This document shows positions 48,327-60,865 of a stretch of DNA of 64,000 nucleotides, in pieces. The notes below the pieces were generated by a model that was given only the letters and a program-made list of their open reading frames with translations, was not told where the DNA came from and ran no database searches. This DNA is from Salinivibrio sharmensis (GTDB lineage: Bacteria; Pseudomonadota; Gammaproteobacteria; Enterobacterales; Vibrionaceae). Made by a program: the position numbers and the translations under genes. Numbering within the stretch: the stretch's first letter is position 1; each line of letters starts with the position of its first letter. The DNA lies in the NCBI RefSeq assembly GCF_001995985.1, contig NZ_MUFC01000001.1, positions 282,029-346,028 of the forward strand, read 5' to 3'.

Positions 48327-49412
48327 TTGTCTAAAATCATCTCTCTTGACCTGAACCTAGAACCTGCCGACAACACCCGTCTTGCCAACTTATGTGGCCC
48401 GTTTGACGATAATATCAAACAGCTTGAGCGCCGCTTGGGTGTTGAAATTAGCCACCGCCATAATGCATTTACTGTGATGGGTAAGCCCCATACAGCCAAT
48501 GCCGCGGTCGATATTTTAAAGCGCTTATACGTCGACACTGCCCCTGTGCGTGGCAGCTCGCCAGACATTGAGCCCGAAGCGATTCATTTGGCGATCAAAG
48601 AGTCGGGCGTGTTGGAGCAAAACACCGAGTCGAGCATTCCTTACGGTAAAGAAATCAACATCAAGACCAAAAAAGGGGTGATAAAACCGCGTACGCCCAA
48701 CCAAGCGCAGTACATCGCCAACATGGTCAACCATGACATCACCTTTGGTATCGGCCCTGCGGGGACGGGTAAAACCTACCTTGCTGTCGCGGCTGCGGTT
48801 GATGCGCTTGAGCGTCAAGAGATCCGTCGTATCCTCCTGACCCGTCCTGCGGTTGAAGCTGGTGAGAAGCTAGGCTTTTTGCCCGGTGACTTGAGCCAAA
48901 AGGTCGACCCTTACTTGCGTCCGCTTTACGATGCGCTATTTGAAATGCTCGGCTTTGAACGGGTCGAGAAATTGATCGATCGTAACGTGATCGAGGTGGC
49001 ACCTCTTGCTTATATGCGTGGCCGAACCTTGAACGATGCCTTTATTATCTTGGATGAGAGCCAGAACACCACAGTCGAGCAGATGAAGATGTTCTTGACG
49101 CGGATTGGTTTTAATTCACGGGCAGTGATCACCGGTGACGTGACCCAGGTCGACTTACCGCGCAATGCGCGCTCAGGCCTGCGCCATGCGATTGAAGTGC
49201 TCGCGGACGTTAACGAAATTAGCTTCCACTTTTTCCAAGCGGATGATGTCGTCCGTCACCATGTAGTCACCCGCATTGTTCAAGCGTACGACAAATGGGA
49301 AGCGGAAGACGCCAAAGCCCGTAAAGAGGCCGAGGCACGTCGCCGAGAAGCGCGTGAAGCCCAGCAAGTTGCTGCGCAGCCTGCCACTACTAACTCACAG
49401 GATCCGTCATGA
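48327..49412 (+). CDS. ybeZ: PhoH-like ATPase YbeZ
   Basis: A 361-residue PhoH-family P-loop ATPase that interacts with the RNase YbeY. Walker [17 protein letters not shown] (about residues 140-155) and Walker [13 protein letters not shown]. The charged C-terminal tail is Ala/Glu/Arg-rich. The start is a TTG at 48327, supported by GAGG six bases before it. Overlaps ybeY by 4 bases. Confidence 0.93.
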   Translation: MSKIISLDLNLEPADNTRLANLCGPFDDNIKQLERRLGVEISHRHNAFTVMGKPHTANAAVDILKRLYVDTAPVRGSSPDIEPEAIHLAIKESGVLEQNTESSIPYGKEINIKTKKGVIKPRTPNQAQYIANMVNHDITFGIGPAGTGKTYLAVAAAVDALERQEIRRILLTRPAVEAGEKLGFLPGDLSQKVDPYLRPLYDALFEMLGFERVEKLIDRNVIEVAPLAYMRGRTLNDAFIILDESQNTTVEQMKMFLTRIGFNSRAVITGDVTQVDLPRNARSGLRHAIEVLADVNEISFHFFQADDVVRHHVVTRIVQAYDKWEAEDAKARKEAEARRREAREAQQVAAQPATTNSQDPS

Positions 49413-49879
49413 GCTACTATGTCGATGTGCAAATTGCCTGTGAGAACGAGCAAGGCTTGCCCAGTGACGATCAGCTCCAAGCTTGGTTTGAGCAGGCCGT
49501 GCGCACCGCTCGGCCCCAAGCGGAAGTGACGATACGCATCGTCGATGAGGGCGAGAGCCAAAGCCTTAATCGCGATTATCGCGGCAAAGATAAACCCACA
49601 AATGTGTTATCTTTTCCGTTTGATGCCCCTCCTGGGGTTGAGATTGATTTACTCGGTGATTTAGTCGTGTGTCGCCAAGTTGTTGAACAAGAAGCACAAC
49701 AACAAGGTAAAGCACTGATGGATCATTGGGCACATATGGTTGTCCATGGTAGCTTACACTTACTGGGTTACGACCATATTGAGGATGATGAAGCCGAGCA
49801 AATGGAGGCGCTGGAGCGAGAGCTTCTCGCCGCTATGGGGGTCAGTGACCCTTATGCTAACGACTTCGTCGAGCGTTAA
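49409..49879 (+). CDS. ybeY: Endoribonuclease/rRNA maturation factor YbeY
   Basis: A Zn-dependent RNase for 16S rRNA 3'-end maturation and ribosome quality control. 156 residues. The metal motif [11 protein letters not shown] (about residues 114-124) gives the three His ligands; also [17 protein letters not shown]. Its ATG overlaps the ybeZ stop. Confidence 0.95.
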   Translation: MSYYVDVQIACENEQGLPSDDQLQAWFEQAVRTARPQAEVTIRIVDEGESQSLNRDYRGKDKPTNVLSFPFDAPPGVEIDLLGDLVVCRQVVEQEAQQQGKALMDHWAHMVVHGSLHLLGYDHIEDDEAEQMEALERELLAAMGVSDPYANDFVER

Positions 49880-49897
49880 CTAACTGAATGAAACTGA

Positions 49898-50770
49898 ATG
49901 AACGACGATAATTCGCAAAACTCAGACGGTCCGAGTAGGAAGACCTTCTTCGAACGGCTGGGTCAGTTTTTCCAAGCTGATCCAAAAGACAGACAAGAGC
50001 TGGTGGACGTGTTCCGAGACTCAGAGCAAAACGCCCTGATCGATCACGACACACGGGACATGCTGGAAGGTGTGATGCAAATCTCTGACATGCGTGTGAG
50101 AGATATCATGATACCCCGTTCGCAGATGGTAATCGTTGAACGATCGCAATCATTGGAAGCGATCATTAATATTATTATTGATGCCCAACACTCTCGTTAT
50201 CCTGTGATCAGTGATGACAAAGATCATGTTGAAGGCATCTTGCTTGCGAAAGATTTGTTGCGCTATCTGCGCCCAGATGCCGAAGACTTTGACATCGAAA
50301 AAGTGTTACGCCCCGTGGTGGTGGTGCCTGAGAGTAAACGCGTCGATCGTTTGCTCAAAGAGTTCCAAGAAGAGCGCTACCACATGGCGATCGTCATTGA
50401 TGAGTTCGGGGGCGTGTCAGGGGTTGTGACCATTGAAGACATTCTCGAAGAGATCGTCGGTGAGATCGAAGACGAATACGATGACGAAGAGGAACAGGAA
50501 ATCCGCCAGCTCAGCCGTCATACGTTCTCGGTCAAAGCCCTGACAACCTTGGAAGACTTTAATGAGCATTTTGGCGCCCAATTCCAAGATGATGTGGTGG
50601 ACACCATCGGTGGTCTGGTGATGACCAGCTTTGGCCATCTCCCTGATCGCGGTGAAGAAGTCGACATTGGTGATTATCACTTTAAAGTGACGGCTGCCGA
50701 TAGTCGTCGTATCATTCAGCTACAAGTCACTATCCCAGACAGTAGCGAAGTTAACAGTGAAAACGCCTAA
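49898..50770 (+). CDS. corC: CNNM/CorC family Mg2+/Co2+ protein YbeX (CorC)
   Basis: A 290-residue cytoplasmic protein of two CBS domains (about 70-195; [15 protein letters not shown], then [17 protein letters not shown]) and a CorC/HlyC C-terminal domain (about 205-285). Linked to divalent cation efflux and ribosome function. Its end overlaps lnt by 14 bases. Confidence 0.92.
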   Translation: MNDDNSQNSDGPSRKTFFERLGQFFQADPKDRQELVDVFRDSEQNALIDHDTRDMLEGVMQISDMRVRDIMIPRSQMVIVERSQSLEAIINIIIDAQHSRYPVISDDKDHVEGILLAKDLLRYLRPDAEDFDIEKVLRPVVVVPESKRVDRLLKEFQEERYHMAIVIDEFGGVSGVVTIEDILEEIVGEIEDEYDDEEEQEIRQLSRHTFSVKALTTLEDFNEHFGAQFQDDVVDTIGGLVMTSFGHLPDRGEEVDIGDYHFKVTAADSRRIIQLQVTIPDSSEVNSENA

Positions 50771-52322
50771 CCGTTTATACCAAAGTGGGCAGTCATTACT
50801 GGCTGCCGCTTTTGGTGCCTCCGCCACCCTCGCCTTTTCCCCCTTCTCGTACTGGCCATTCATGCTGGTTGCTTTGTGGGGCTTGTTCACCCTGCTGCAA
50901 ACCGCCTCGCCTAAACGCAGTGCATGGCTAGGATTCTGCTGGGGACTCGGCCAATTTACCACTGGCGTTAGCTGGGTTTATGTCAGCATCGACCATTTTG
51001 GTGGCATGCCTGCCATTGCCGGCCTGTCGTTAATGGCATTGCTGATTGCGTACCTCTCCCTCTATCCGGCGTTATTTAGCGCATTGGTCAACAAACTGCC
51101 CATTCGCCAGCCCGGTATCAAGTGGTTAGTCCTCGCCCCCGCGCTATGGCTGGTGATTGATTGGCTTCGAGGCTGGGTGTTTACCGGTTTTCCTTGGCTA
51201 TGGCCTGGCTACAGCCAAATCGACAGCCCACTGGCTGGCATTGCCCCAGTGTTCGGGGTGCAGGGGATCACGCTTGTATTGGCCATACTGGCTGGCCTGC
51301 TCGCGATCATCACGCCTCGCTGGGGGCATTGGCAAGGAAAAGTACGTCATCGCGCCATCGCCGCGGGATTAGGACTGGTCGCGGTCAGCTATGGCCTTGG
51401 TAGCATTAACTGGGTAACAAAAACCGACCAACAGCAGCAAATTTCGTTAATCCAAGGCAATGTGCCGCAAGCGCTGAAATGGCGCCCCGATCAGCGCTGG
51501 CCAACGCTGATGAAGTACCTGGATTTCACCCGCCAGCATTGGGACAGTGATGTCATTATTTGGCCAGAAGCCGCCGTTCCGGCCCTGGAGCGCGAACTGC
51601 CCCGCTTTTTCTCTCAGCTTGATCAAGCCGCCAAGCATAACCAAACCACGGTGATCACTGGCGCGCTCGACCAAAATGAACAGGGCGCGTACTTTAACAA
51701 TGTCCTGGCGCTGGGCGCTGGCACACCGGCGTATCGCTATCCGGCGCCGACCCAATACAGCAAGCATCATTTGCTACCGTTTGGCGAGTTTGTCCCCTTT
51801 GAGGCGCTATTACGCCCGCTCGCGCCGCTGTTTAATCTGCCGATGTCATCATTTTCACCGGGCGAGCCGATTCAGTCCGCGCTGCCCGCCAACGGCTGGG
51901 ACTACATTACCGCGCTTTGTTATGAAATAGCCTTTCCCGCGCAAATCCGCGACAACTTGAACGCCGACAGCGACGCCATTATTACGCTATCGAATGATGC
52001 GTGGTTTGGTCGCTCGATTGGCCCCTGGCAGCACCTTGAAATTGCACGAATGCGCGCACTTGAATTTGGCTTACCAGTGATGCGGGCCACCAATAACGGC
52101 GTTACTGCCTTGGTGGATGAGCACGGCAAGCTTCAAGCGACGCTGCCCCAGTTTGAAACTCAGGTGCTGACCACACAAATAACCAGAACGGAAGGCATAA
52201 CGCCTTATCGCCAATGGGGCAATACGCCGCTGTGGCTTTGGGTCATTTTCAGTGGCGGCCTGGGCGTAATGGTTTGGCGTCGCGATACCCGTAAGCCAAG
52301 CAAAATCTCAACAAACCTCTGA
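50757..52322 (+). CDS. lnt: Apolipoprotein N-acyltransferase Lnt
   Basis: Adds the third acyl chain to lipoproteins. 521 residues: six or so N-terminal helices, then a periplasmic nitrilase domain. Catalytic Glu is in [12 protein letters not shown], Lys in [14 protein letters not shown], and Cys in ALCYEIAFP (about residue 385). Starts at GTG 50757 inside corC. The downstream gene has its own ribosome site. Confidence 0.94.
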   Translation: MKTPNRLYQSGQSLLAAAFGASATLAFSPFSYWPFMLVALWGLFTLLQTASPKRSAWLGFCWGLGQFTTGVSWVYVSIDHFGGMPAIAGLSLMALLIAYLSLYPALFSALVNKLPIRQPGIKWLVLAPALWLVIDWLRGWVFTGFPWLWPGYSQIDSPLAGIAPVFGVQGITLVLAILAGLLAIITPRWGHWQGKVRHRAIAAGLGLVAVSYGLGSINWVTKTDQQQQISLIQGNVPQALKWRPDQRWPTLMKYLDFTRQHWDSDVIIWPEAAVPALERELPRFFSQLDQAAKHNQTTVITGALDQNEQGAYFNNVLALGAGTPAYRYPAPTQYSKHHLLPFGEFVPFEALLRPLAPLFNLPMSSFSPGEPIQSALPANGWDYITALCYEIAFPAQIRDNLNADSDAIITLSNDAWFGRSIGPWQHLEIARMRALEFGLPVMRATNNGVTALVDEHGKLQATLPQFETQVLTTQITRTEGITPYRQWGNTPLWLWVIFSGGLGVMVWRRDTRKPSKISTNL

Positions 52323-52394
52323 CATTACCAGCAAGTGACTGACGTAACCTGATTGTGCTTTTAGTCATTTAGATTAAGCCATAAGGAGATAACC

Positions 52395-52973
52395 ATGTTA
52401 CGTCGTTCTCATCGCTGGTTTGCATTGGTCATCGTCGCACTGACGGCATTGACCGGTTGTGCGACCAGCTCACAGCAAGACCAGGTGCGCCAAGCCAACC
52501 TCGCGCGCGAACAGTTTAAGCAGTACCCACAAACCCAACCTTTTTTCGATAACGCCTACGGCTATGCCGTCTTTCCTTCTGTCGGCAAAGGGGGTTTTTG
52601 GGTAGGCGGTGCCTATGGTAAAGGCGTCGTATATCGTCAAGGCTCCCCAGTGAGTGCCGCAGAGCTCAAACAGGTCTCGGTCGGGCTGACCTTTGGTGGT
52701 CAAGCGTTCAGTGAAATTGTCTTCTTTAAAGATAAAACCGCGTATGACCGCTTTATGCAAGGGCAAGTGGAACTCGGCGCGCAAGCGTCAGCCACCGCAT
52801 TAACAGAAGGGGCGTCAGCACAAACCGGCACCTCTGGCACTTCAGCCTCCGCCAGTAACCGTCAATCGCGGGCTTACTACGTAAATGGGCTCACGGTGTT
52901 TACCCACGCCAAAGGGGGGTTAATGGTTGAAGCAGCGCTGGCTGGACAACAGTTCTCCCCAGCTAGCTGGTAG
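52395..52973 (+). CDS. SYLF/YSC84-type lipoprotein
   Basis: A 192-residue lipoprotein; signal ends ALTGC (Cys about residue 22). The body matches the SYLF (YSC84) lipid-binding domain, with YGYAVFPSVGKGGFWVGGA and LTFGGQAFSEIVFF, and a short Ser/Ala/Gly/Thr-rich insert (about 135-155). Function in bacteria is not established. AAGGAG precedes the ATG. Confidence 0.82.
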   Translation: MLRRSHRWFALVIVALTALTGCATSSQQDQVRQANLAREQFKQYPQTQPFFDNAYGYAVFPSVGKGGFWVGGAYGKGVVYRQGSPVSAAELKQVSVGLTFGGQAFSEIVFFKDKTAYDRFMQGQVELGAQASATALTEGASAQTGTSGTSASASNRQSRAYYVNGLTVFTHAKGGLMVEAALAGQQFSPASW

Positions 52974-53035
52974 TTGCTGACGGGGACGGAGAATAAAAGC
53001 TGTCAACGTATTTCAGGACGGGACAGCCCCATCAA

Positions 53036-53066
53036 AAATGGCTAGCCGTGTAGGCTAGCCATTTTA
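53036..53066. terminator. Two-way terminator
   Basis: An 11-bp stem, AATGGCTAGCC with GGCTAGCCATT, 5-base loop; A-run on the left, TTTT on the right. It ends both the SYLF gene and the converging DUF2066 gene. Confidence 0.85.
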
Positions 53067-53087
53067 GCTTGGGTAATTGCTTAAACG

Positions 53088-54260
53088 TTATGGCTGCCAG
53101 ACGAACCATAGACGCTTCTCCGCCGACGGTTGTGGCTCAGGAGCAGCCGTTTGTGTGCTGTCGCTAACCGCCTGGACCGCCGTCTCGTCACCTTGTTCAA
53201 GGTCTGCATCTGGCTGCGCGGTATTTTCCTTCTTGCTAGCTGCTTGTGATGTGCTTGCGGTATAAGCCTCTTGCTCCTGCGTGGTCATCAACCGCACTTC
53301 TCGGTTGGCCGTCAACTCTTTAACCAGCGCTTGCTGAGAGGCTGCCAGTCGCGCATCAAATACCAGAGTATGGTCATTCAGTTCACGTAAATGCACACCT
53401 TGTATCGCATTAAGTGCTGCCAAGGTTTTCTCGAGTGCGACATAATCATCTCCGTTCTCAATACCGCCGACCGCAATAACCACAGACGCGCTGTCTTCGC
53501 TTTGATCAAGGATGACGCCGGTTTGCTCCGCGTAATAGTCGGCCAATGAGTGAATCATTGCAGTGGCATCGCTTGCCTGCCCACGGGTTTGATTGGTTTG
53601 CATTTGGTTTGCATCAGGGAAAAGCTGCCAGCGAATACCTTGCTCGGTCAGTTTGGCAATCACAATGCCGTCTGGCTGGTAACGCTCACTGGCTTGCTCA
53701 ACAGGCTGAATAAACCCACCCCACAAATCACTGCTCGAAATCGCCATCAAGTCATCAAAATCGCCTACAGGAATGAGCACAGGCAATCCGCGCAATGCCG
53801 CTGCCTCACGCAGCTTATCTATCACTGGGCGCTCACTTTGCTCCCAAATAATTTGCCGTTCGACACCGCGGTCATCCACCAGCCACACCAGCACAGACGG
53901 GCGTGGGCTTCCCCACAAAGGGAGCCCTGCTTTGCGCAGTATTTCGCGCACCTGTTGGCTATCAAATCCGACTTCTAACGTGCGCTGTGTCGCGCCATCC
54001 GCCCCTTGATCACGCTCACCGTAACCGAGTTGGGTGATCAAGCTATCTACCTCTTGCTGCGCTTGTTTCACCGCTGGGTTGTTTGACAGGTTTCGCTTGC
54101 CGGACACCTTGGTCAGTACGGCACTTAACCCTTGTTTTTTTGCCGCTTGTTGGGACGTTTGCGCGCCATTATCAAGCGGAATGCTGGCGTGATAAAGGTC
54201 GTTTGCCAGCGCGCTAGGCAACCATAAACAGGCAATGAAGGCCAACACAAATCGATTCAT
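53088..54260 (-). CDS. DUF2066 domain protein, secreted
   Basis: A 390-residue protein with a signal peptide (cleavage near SALA-N, residue 20). It matches DUF2066: LTKVSGKRNLSNNP near residue 50 and PSVLVWLVDDRG near 120. A low-complexity, acidic, Gln/Ala-rich C-terminal tail follows. No known function. ATG 54260 (MNRFVLAFIA) gives the signal; a start at 54323 would hide it. Confidence 0.78.
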   Translation of the reverse strand: MNRFVLAFIACLWLPSALANDLYHASIPLDNGAQTSQQAAKKQGLSAVLTKVSGKRNLSNNPAVKQAQQEVDSLITQLGYGERDQGADGATQRTLEVGFDSQQVREILRKAGLPLWGSPRPSVLVWLVDDRGVERQIIWEQSERPVIDKLREAAALRGLPVLIPVGDFDDLMAISSSDLWGGFIQPVEQASERYQPDGIVIAKLTEQGIRWQLFPDANQMQTNQTRGQASDATAMIHSLADYYAEQTGVILDQSEDSASVVIAVGGIENGDDYVALEKTLAALNAIQGVHLRELNDHTLVFDARLAASQQALVKELTANREVRLMTTQEQEAYTASTSQAASKKENTAQPDADLEQGDETAVQAVSDSTQTAAPEPQPSAEKRLWFVWQP

Positions 54261-54517
54261 AGTCTTTCCACATGGATAAATGGGAGTCCAGCGATCATAA
54301 GCTGACAGCTCTAGGTTCAGCAATCCTTAATGGCAAAAAAGATAACGCGGACGCGATAAAGTCGCTGTCTCCTCGTCCACTGCCCGCGTCCCCTACAAAA
54401 GCCGATATCGATAACGCACAAGTCTGTTCCCTTGCCTTAGTGATGAAATCCGTTACATCATTTATTTGCTAACGATCTCACATTTAGAAACATGACAGGA
54501 ATCACAGAAACGCTTTG

Positions 54518-54541
54518 TGCTAGCATTGCGCGATTTTTTTC
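54518..54541 (+). promoter_or_regulatory. uraA promoter with initial T-tract (possible UTP sensor)
   Basis: An extended -10, TGC-TAGCAT (54518-54526), is followed five bases later by GATTTTTTTC (54532-54541). The G at 54532 lies exactly where transcription should start. In E. coli, upp-uraA and codBA begin GATTTTTT and are controlled by UTP-dependent stuttering of RNA polymerase in the T-tract. The -35 is weak, which fits an extended -10 promoter. The leader would be only about 22 bases with GGAGG inside. Confidence 0.6.
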
Positions 54542-54553
54542 GGAGGTGAGATC

Positions 54554-55804
54554 ATGATGCAAGTTTTACAAGGGGCACAAATGCTGTTCGTCGCATTTGG
54601 AGCCTTGGTGTTAGTGCCGCTGTTAACCGGGCTCGATCCCAACGTCGCACTCTTTGGTGCCGGAATAGGTACCCTAATCTTTCAAGTTATTACCCGCCGC
54701 TCTGTTCCTATTTTTCTCGCCTCTTCTTTTGCCTTTATTGCTCCCATTCTTTACGGCGTTAACAACTTCGGTATTCCTGCCACCATGGGTGGACTGATGG
54801 CCGCCGGGGTTATCTACCTCATCATGGGTGCCATTATTCGCGTGAAAGGCGTAGACATTATTCACAAATTACTTCCTCCCGTGGTGGTCGGCCCTGTGAT
54901 TATGGTGATTGGACTTGGCCTGGCACCCACCGCCGTCAATATGGCGCTGGGAAAAAGTGGCGACGGCAGCGAGCAACTCATCGCTGGGGATATCGCTATC
55001 TGGATCGCTTTACTGTCACTGCTAACCACCATTGCGGTCAGTGTCTTTGCCAAGGGCTTTTTCAAACTGGTTCCCATTATGGCCGGTATTGCGGTTGGCT
55101 ATGTGGCAAGCCTGGTGATGGGAATTGTCGACTTTACCCAGGTGGCCAATGCCAGCTGGTTGATGATGCCTGCCTTTACCTTGCCAGAATTTAACATCAA
55201 CGCCATTTTATTTATGATCCCCGTGGCCATTGCGCCCGCGGTGGAGCATGTGGGCGATATGCTGGCAATTTCCAATGTCACCCGTAAAGACTACCTTAAA
55301 AAGCCCGGTCTGCACCGCACCATGGCAGGTGACGGCGCGGCGACGATCGCCGCCTCCATGTTTGGTGCTCCGCCGAATACGACTTACAGTGAAGTCACCG
55401 GCGCGGTGATGCTCACCAAAGCATTTAACCCTAAAATTATGACCTACGCGGCGATCACCGCCATTGTGCTGGCGTTTGTGGGTAAACTGGGAGCACTGCT
55501 ACTGACCATTCCTTTGCCGGTGATGGGCGGCATTATGATCCTACTATTTGGCTCTATCGCCACTGTGGGTCTTAATACCTTGATTCGCAATCAAGTAGAC
55601 CTTCACGACTCGCGCAACCTTGCGATTGTCGGCGTCACCTTGGTCTTTGGGATCGGAGGGATGGCCTTTGGCATTGGCGATTTCAGCTTACAAGGCATCA
55701 GTTTATGTGGCTTGGTCGCCATCGTGCTTAATTTGGTGCTACCTCGTCAAATGGGCGAAAACCACATCGTTGATAGCGCGCAGATGGAAGAAGAGTCGCA
55801 TTAA
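54554..55804 (+). CDS. uraA: Uracil permease UraA
   Basis: NCS2-family uracil:H+ symporter, 416 residues with about 14 helices. Near the N-terminus is LQGAQMLFVAFGALVLVPLL, then SSFAFIAPI. The family motif is PAVEHVGDMLAISNVTRKD (about residues 236-254), and GAPPNTTYSEVTGAV lies near 278. ATG 54554 has GGAGG seven bases upstream. Its likely control through the GATTTTTTT start is described separately. Confidence 0.92.
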   Translation: MMQVLQGAQMLFVAFGALVLVPLLTGLDPNVALFGAGIGTLIFQVITRRSVPIFLASSFAFIAPILYGVNNFGIPATMGGLMAAGVIYLIMGAIIRVKGVDIIHKLLPPVVVGPVIMVIGLGLAPTAVNMALGKSGDGSEQLIAGDIAIWIALLSLLTTIAVSVFAKGFFKLVPIMAGIAVGYVASLVMGIVDFTQVANASWLMMPAFTLPEFNINAILFMIPVAIAPAVEHVGDMLAISNVTRKDYLKKPGLHRTMAGDGAATIAASMFGAPPNTTYSEVTGAVMLTKAFNPKIMTYAAITAIVLAFVGKLGALLLTIPLPVMGGIMILLFGSIATVGLNTLIRNQVDLHDSRNLAIVGVTLVFGIGGMAFGIGDFSLQGISLCGLVAIVLNLVLPRQMGENHIVDSAQMEEESH

Positions 55805-55822
55805 GACAGGCGATGACAAACT

Positions 55823-55848
55823 AAAAAAGGGCGCCGCAGCGCCCTTTT
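55823..55848. terminator. Two-way terminator between uraA and gltX
   Basis: Stem AAAGGGCGC with GCGCCCTTT, a 4-base loop, A- and T-runs on both sides. Confidence 0.9.
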
Positions 55849-55877
55849 TTGATTGTGCCGTGGTATGTCCACGCTCG

Positions 55878-57302
55878 TTAGCTTTGTGCAGCACGCGCTT
55901 CAACCACTTTGATGGCTTGTTCGATACGCGCCACCACGCGATCTTTACCGATAAGGTGCATCACCGCATCCACCGAGGGTGATTGACCACCGCCAGTGAC
56001 TGCAACACGCAATGGCATACCGACTTTACCCATACCCACGTCTAGCTCTGCACAGGTATCCGCAATCACCGCTTTCAGAGCATCAACCGTCCACTCGTCC
56101 AGCGCTTCAATCTTGCCTTTTGCCACTTGCAGTGGTTCAAGCGCGACTGGACGAAGGTGTTTCTTGGCGGCGGTTGCCTCAATCTCATCAAAGTCTTGAT
56201 AGAAATAACGGCTTTGCTCGGCCAGCTCAACCAGGGTGTCACAACGCTCACCCACCAGCTGGATAACCTGGGTCAAAGCAGGTCCTGTCGAGGCATCAAT
56301 GCCTTGCTGATCCAGGTGCCATTGCAAGTGTGACGCGACCTCAGCTGGATCACCGTTTTTGATGTAATGGTTGTTCAGCCAACGCAATTTTTCCGTGTTA
56401 AAGGCAGAGGCTGACTTACTGATCGCTTCTAGGGAGAAGAAATCAATCATTTCTTCCATCGAGAAGATTTCTTGGTCGCCGTGAGACCAGCCCAGACGCA
56501 CTAAGTAGTTACGCAGTGCTTGTGGCAAGAAACCTTGGTCGCGGTATTGCATGACGCTCACCGCACCATGACGTTTAGACAGCTTGGCACCATCATCGCC
56601 AAGGATCATCGAGCAGTGAGCAAACTCAGGGACAGGCGCGCCCAGTGCTTCATAAATGTTAATCTGACGCGGGGTGTTGTTAATGTGGTCTTCCCCACGC
56701 ACCACTTGGGTGATCCCCATATCCCAATCATCAACCACTACACAGAAGTTGTAGGTTGGGCTTCCGTCGGTACGGCGGATGATCAAGTCATCCAGTTCAC
56801 TGTTCGCAATTTCAATCCGGCCGCGGATCTTATCGTCAAACACCACCTTGCCCTCTTTGGGGTTGCGGAAGCGAATGACGTGTGGGTCGTCAGCGTTTGC
56901 TTGGCTGTTGGCCGCAATCACCTTGGGATGATTGGCATCGTAGCGTGCTTTCAAGCCATTCGCTTTTTGCTCTTCACGAATTTCTTCTAGCAGCTCTTTG
57001 GGGGCATAACACTTGTAGGCTTTGTCTTCTGCCAACAGCTGATCAACGAGCTCATTGTAACGATCAAAGCGTTTCGTTTGGTAGTACGGCCCTTCATCCC
57101 AGTTTAAGCCAAGCCATTCCATGCCCTCTAAAATGGCATCAATCGCTTCTTGGGTTGAACGTTCGATATCTGTATCTTCAATACGCAATACAAATTGACC
57201 ACCTTGGCTGCGTGCTGCCAGCCAAGAATAAAGTGCGGTACGCGCGCCACCAACATGCAAAAAGCCGGTTGGGCTGGGGGCAAAGCGGGTTTTAATCGTC
57301 AT
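55878..57302 (-). CDS. gltX: Glutamyl-tRNA synthetase
   Basis: Class I synthetase, 474 residues. HIGH-region [19 protein letters not shown] (about 8-26) and KMSKS-like [14 protein letters not shown] (about 238-251). Supplies Glu-tRNA, which is also the substrate for hemA in this window. Apparently monocistronic. Confidence 0.95.
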   Translation of the reverse strand: MTIKTRFAPSPTGFLHVGGARTALYSWLAARSQGGQFVLRIEDTDIERSTQEAIDAILEGMEWLGLNWDEGPYYQTKRFDRYNELVDQLLAEDKAYKCYAPKELLEEIREEQKANGLKARYDANHPKVIAANSQANADDPHVIRFRNPKEGKVVFDDKIRGRIEIANSELDDLIIRRTDGSPTYNFCVVVDDWDMGITQVVRGEDHINNTPRQINIYEALGAPVPEFAHCSMILGDDGAKLSKRHGAVSVMQYRDQGFLPQALRNYLVRLGWSHGDQEIFSMEEMIDFFSLEAISKSASAFNTEKLRWLNNHYIKNGDPAEVASHLQWHLDQQGIDASTGPALTQVIQLVGERCDTLVELAEQSRYFYQDFDEIEATAAKKHLRPVALEPLQVAKGKIEALDEWTVDALKAVIADTCAELDVGMGKVGMPLRVAVTGGGQSPSVDAVMHLIGKDRVVARIEQAIKVVEARAAQS

Positions 57303-57469
57303 TAGGATCCCTATCCCAGTGCTGAGAATAATATGTAACGGTTAGTTTACCAGTACAGGTAAATTCCACAATCCGGCCATGTCCAGACATGGAACATGGC
57401 CCTATAAACTATTGCGCGTGCGCGAGATGATTCGCTCGAGTGGCTCGGCACACAACGTGATGGGTAACG

Positions 57470-59536
<2,067 letters not shown>

Positions 59537-59539
59537 TCA

Positions 59540-59569
59540 CAGACAGCGGGAGCCATGTCCCGCTGTCTG
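59540..59569. repeat. Strong hairpin between zipA and ligA
   Basis: A perfect 12-bp stem (59540-59551 with 59558-59569) with a 6-base loop. There is no T-run on the minus strand, so read-through into ligA is probable; it may attenuate or protect the zipA message. Confidence 0.6.
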
Positions 59570-59596
59570 CTTAAACCATAGTCGCGTGCAGGCAGG

Positions 59597-60556
59597 CTAT
59601 TTGACCATAAAGGCTTTAACGCGCTCGCGATATTCATCCAATCGTGACGGAGTCATCATGGTGCGTGCGTCATCCAGCACTAAGCCGCCCAATTCATCCG
59701 CGATTTGCTGGGCCGTTTGTAGCATGAGTTTGAAGTTTTGCTCAGGCTCACCGTAACACGGCAAGGTCATAAAAAAGCTGATGCCCGGTGTTTCAAAGCT
59801 TTCACTATGGCTGACATCGAAGGTACCGGGTTTGACCATATTCGCGACACTGAACAACACTTTCCCGCTACCAGACAAGTCAGAATTGCGGTGATAAATG
59901 CCCATATCGCCAAAACGGAGGCCGTACTGTTCCAGAGTAGGAATAAGCTCAAGCCCAGTGAAAACTTGGTTATTGTTCGCATGAACATGTAACACCAGCA
60001 CTTCGGTATCATCAGCCGGGGCTTCATCCTGTTGCTGCTCGCCCGTGTCTTGCGAGTCTGTTTGCAAAGGCGCATCAGCATCAACAGCTTCACTGGCGGG
60101 TGCGTGTGGCGCTGGCTCGTCAGTCTCTTCGGCATGTGAATATACAGGCGCTGGCTCATCGCTCTCTACATCCTCAGAACTCGACGTTGTGGTAGAGAAA
60201 GAGGGCTCATCATCCGTCGCCGACATGGAGGGATAGACCGATTCCTGCGGCTCAGAGGCCGTCTCAGTTTGGCCTGCAAATAAAGGATCCACATCAGGTT
60301 TCTCGCCAAAGCTCATCGCAGGCTCTTGGCGCGCAGGCTTGTCGCTCTCACTTTTCGCGCGACTGACGACCCTGACTGCGCCAATACCATCTTGGTCAAA
60401 CTTTTGATCGTCACTGTCATCATCAAGCTTTCCCAGCGGCTTTTCGCCAAACTTGGTCGTCTTTTCTTTCTTGTTTGTCCAGAGGCCATGCAAAAGCAAA
60501 GCTGCGATTGCTAGTGCTCCCAACACAATCAGTACAAGGCGCAATTCCTGCATCAT
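59597..60556 (-). CDS. zipA: Cell division protein ZipA
   Basis: Tethers FtsZ to the inner membrane. 319 residues: an N-terminal helix (VLIVLGALAIAALLLHGLW), a long acidic, Glu/Ser/Ala/Pro-rich linker (about 35-180), and the C-terminal FtsZ-binding domain (about 185-319; VLVLHVHANNNQVFTGLEL). Adjacent ATGs lie at 60556 and 60553. Confidence 0.92.
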   Translation of the reverse strand: MMQELRLVLIVLGALAIAALLLHGLWTNKKEKTTKFGEKPLGKLDDDSDDQKFDQDGIGAVRVVSRAKSESDKPARQEPAMSFGEKPDVDPLFAGQTETASEPQESVYPSMSATDDEPSFSTTTSSSEDVESDEPAPVYSHAEETDEPAPHAPASEAVDADAPLQTDSQDTGEQQQDEAPADDTEVLVLHVHANNNQVFTGLELIPTLEQYGLRFGDMGIYHRNSDLSGSGKVLFSVANMVKPGTFDVSHSESFETPGISFFMTLPCYGEPEQNFKLMLQTAQQIADELGGLVLDDARTMMTPSRLDEYRERVKAFMVK

Positions 60557-60865
60557 CGATTCTCAAATCTATCTATGTTCAGCGTTTTGATTAGCTTATG
60601 TCACAACGCCAACCAGTTTGCAAAGGGTAGCGCGATCATAAGCGGGGCCTGTTGGCTGACGCAATGCGTTAATGGTCAACTTAGTTAACTGTATCAAAAG
60701 TTGGGGACAATTTAACGAATAGCGACACACAAATCGTTAAACTTTATCATTATTAGGCCGTTGTCATCCCAGCGATTCCCCCCGTAATATAGCGCACATC
60801 GTTAATTTTGTATCAACCGCTTGCGTGCGGCTTGTTGTGACCAACATTGTTATCAAGGAGATATC
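60557..60865. other. Divergent region between zipA and cysZ
   Basis: 309 bases. On the plus strand a good cysZ promoter lies at 60761-60790. An 8-bp inverted repeat, TTTAACGA (60711-60718) and TCGTTAAA (60734-60741), sits just upstream of it. The zipA promoter is not obvious. Confidence 0.5.
60761..60790 (+). promoter_or_regulatory. Likely cysZ promoter
   Basis: -35 TTGTCA (60761-60766), an 18-base spacer, and -10 TAATAT (60785-60790). Confidence 0.65.
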
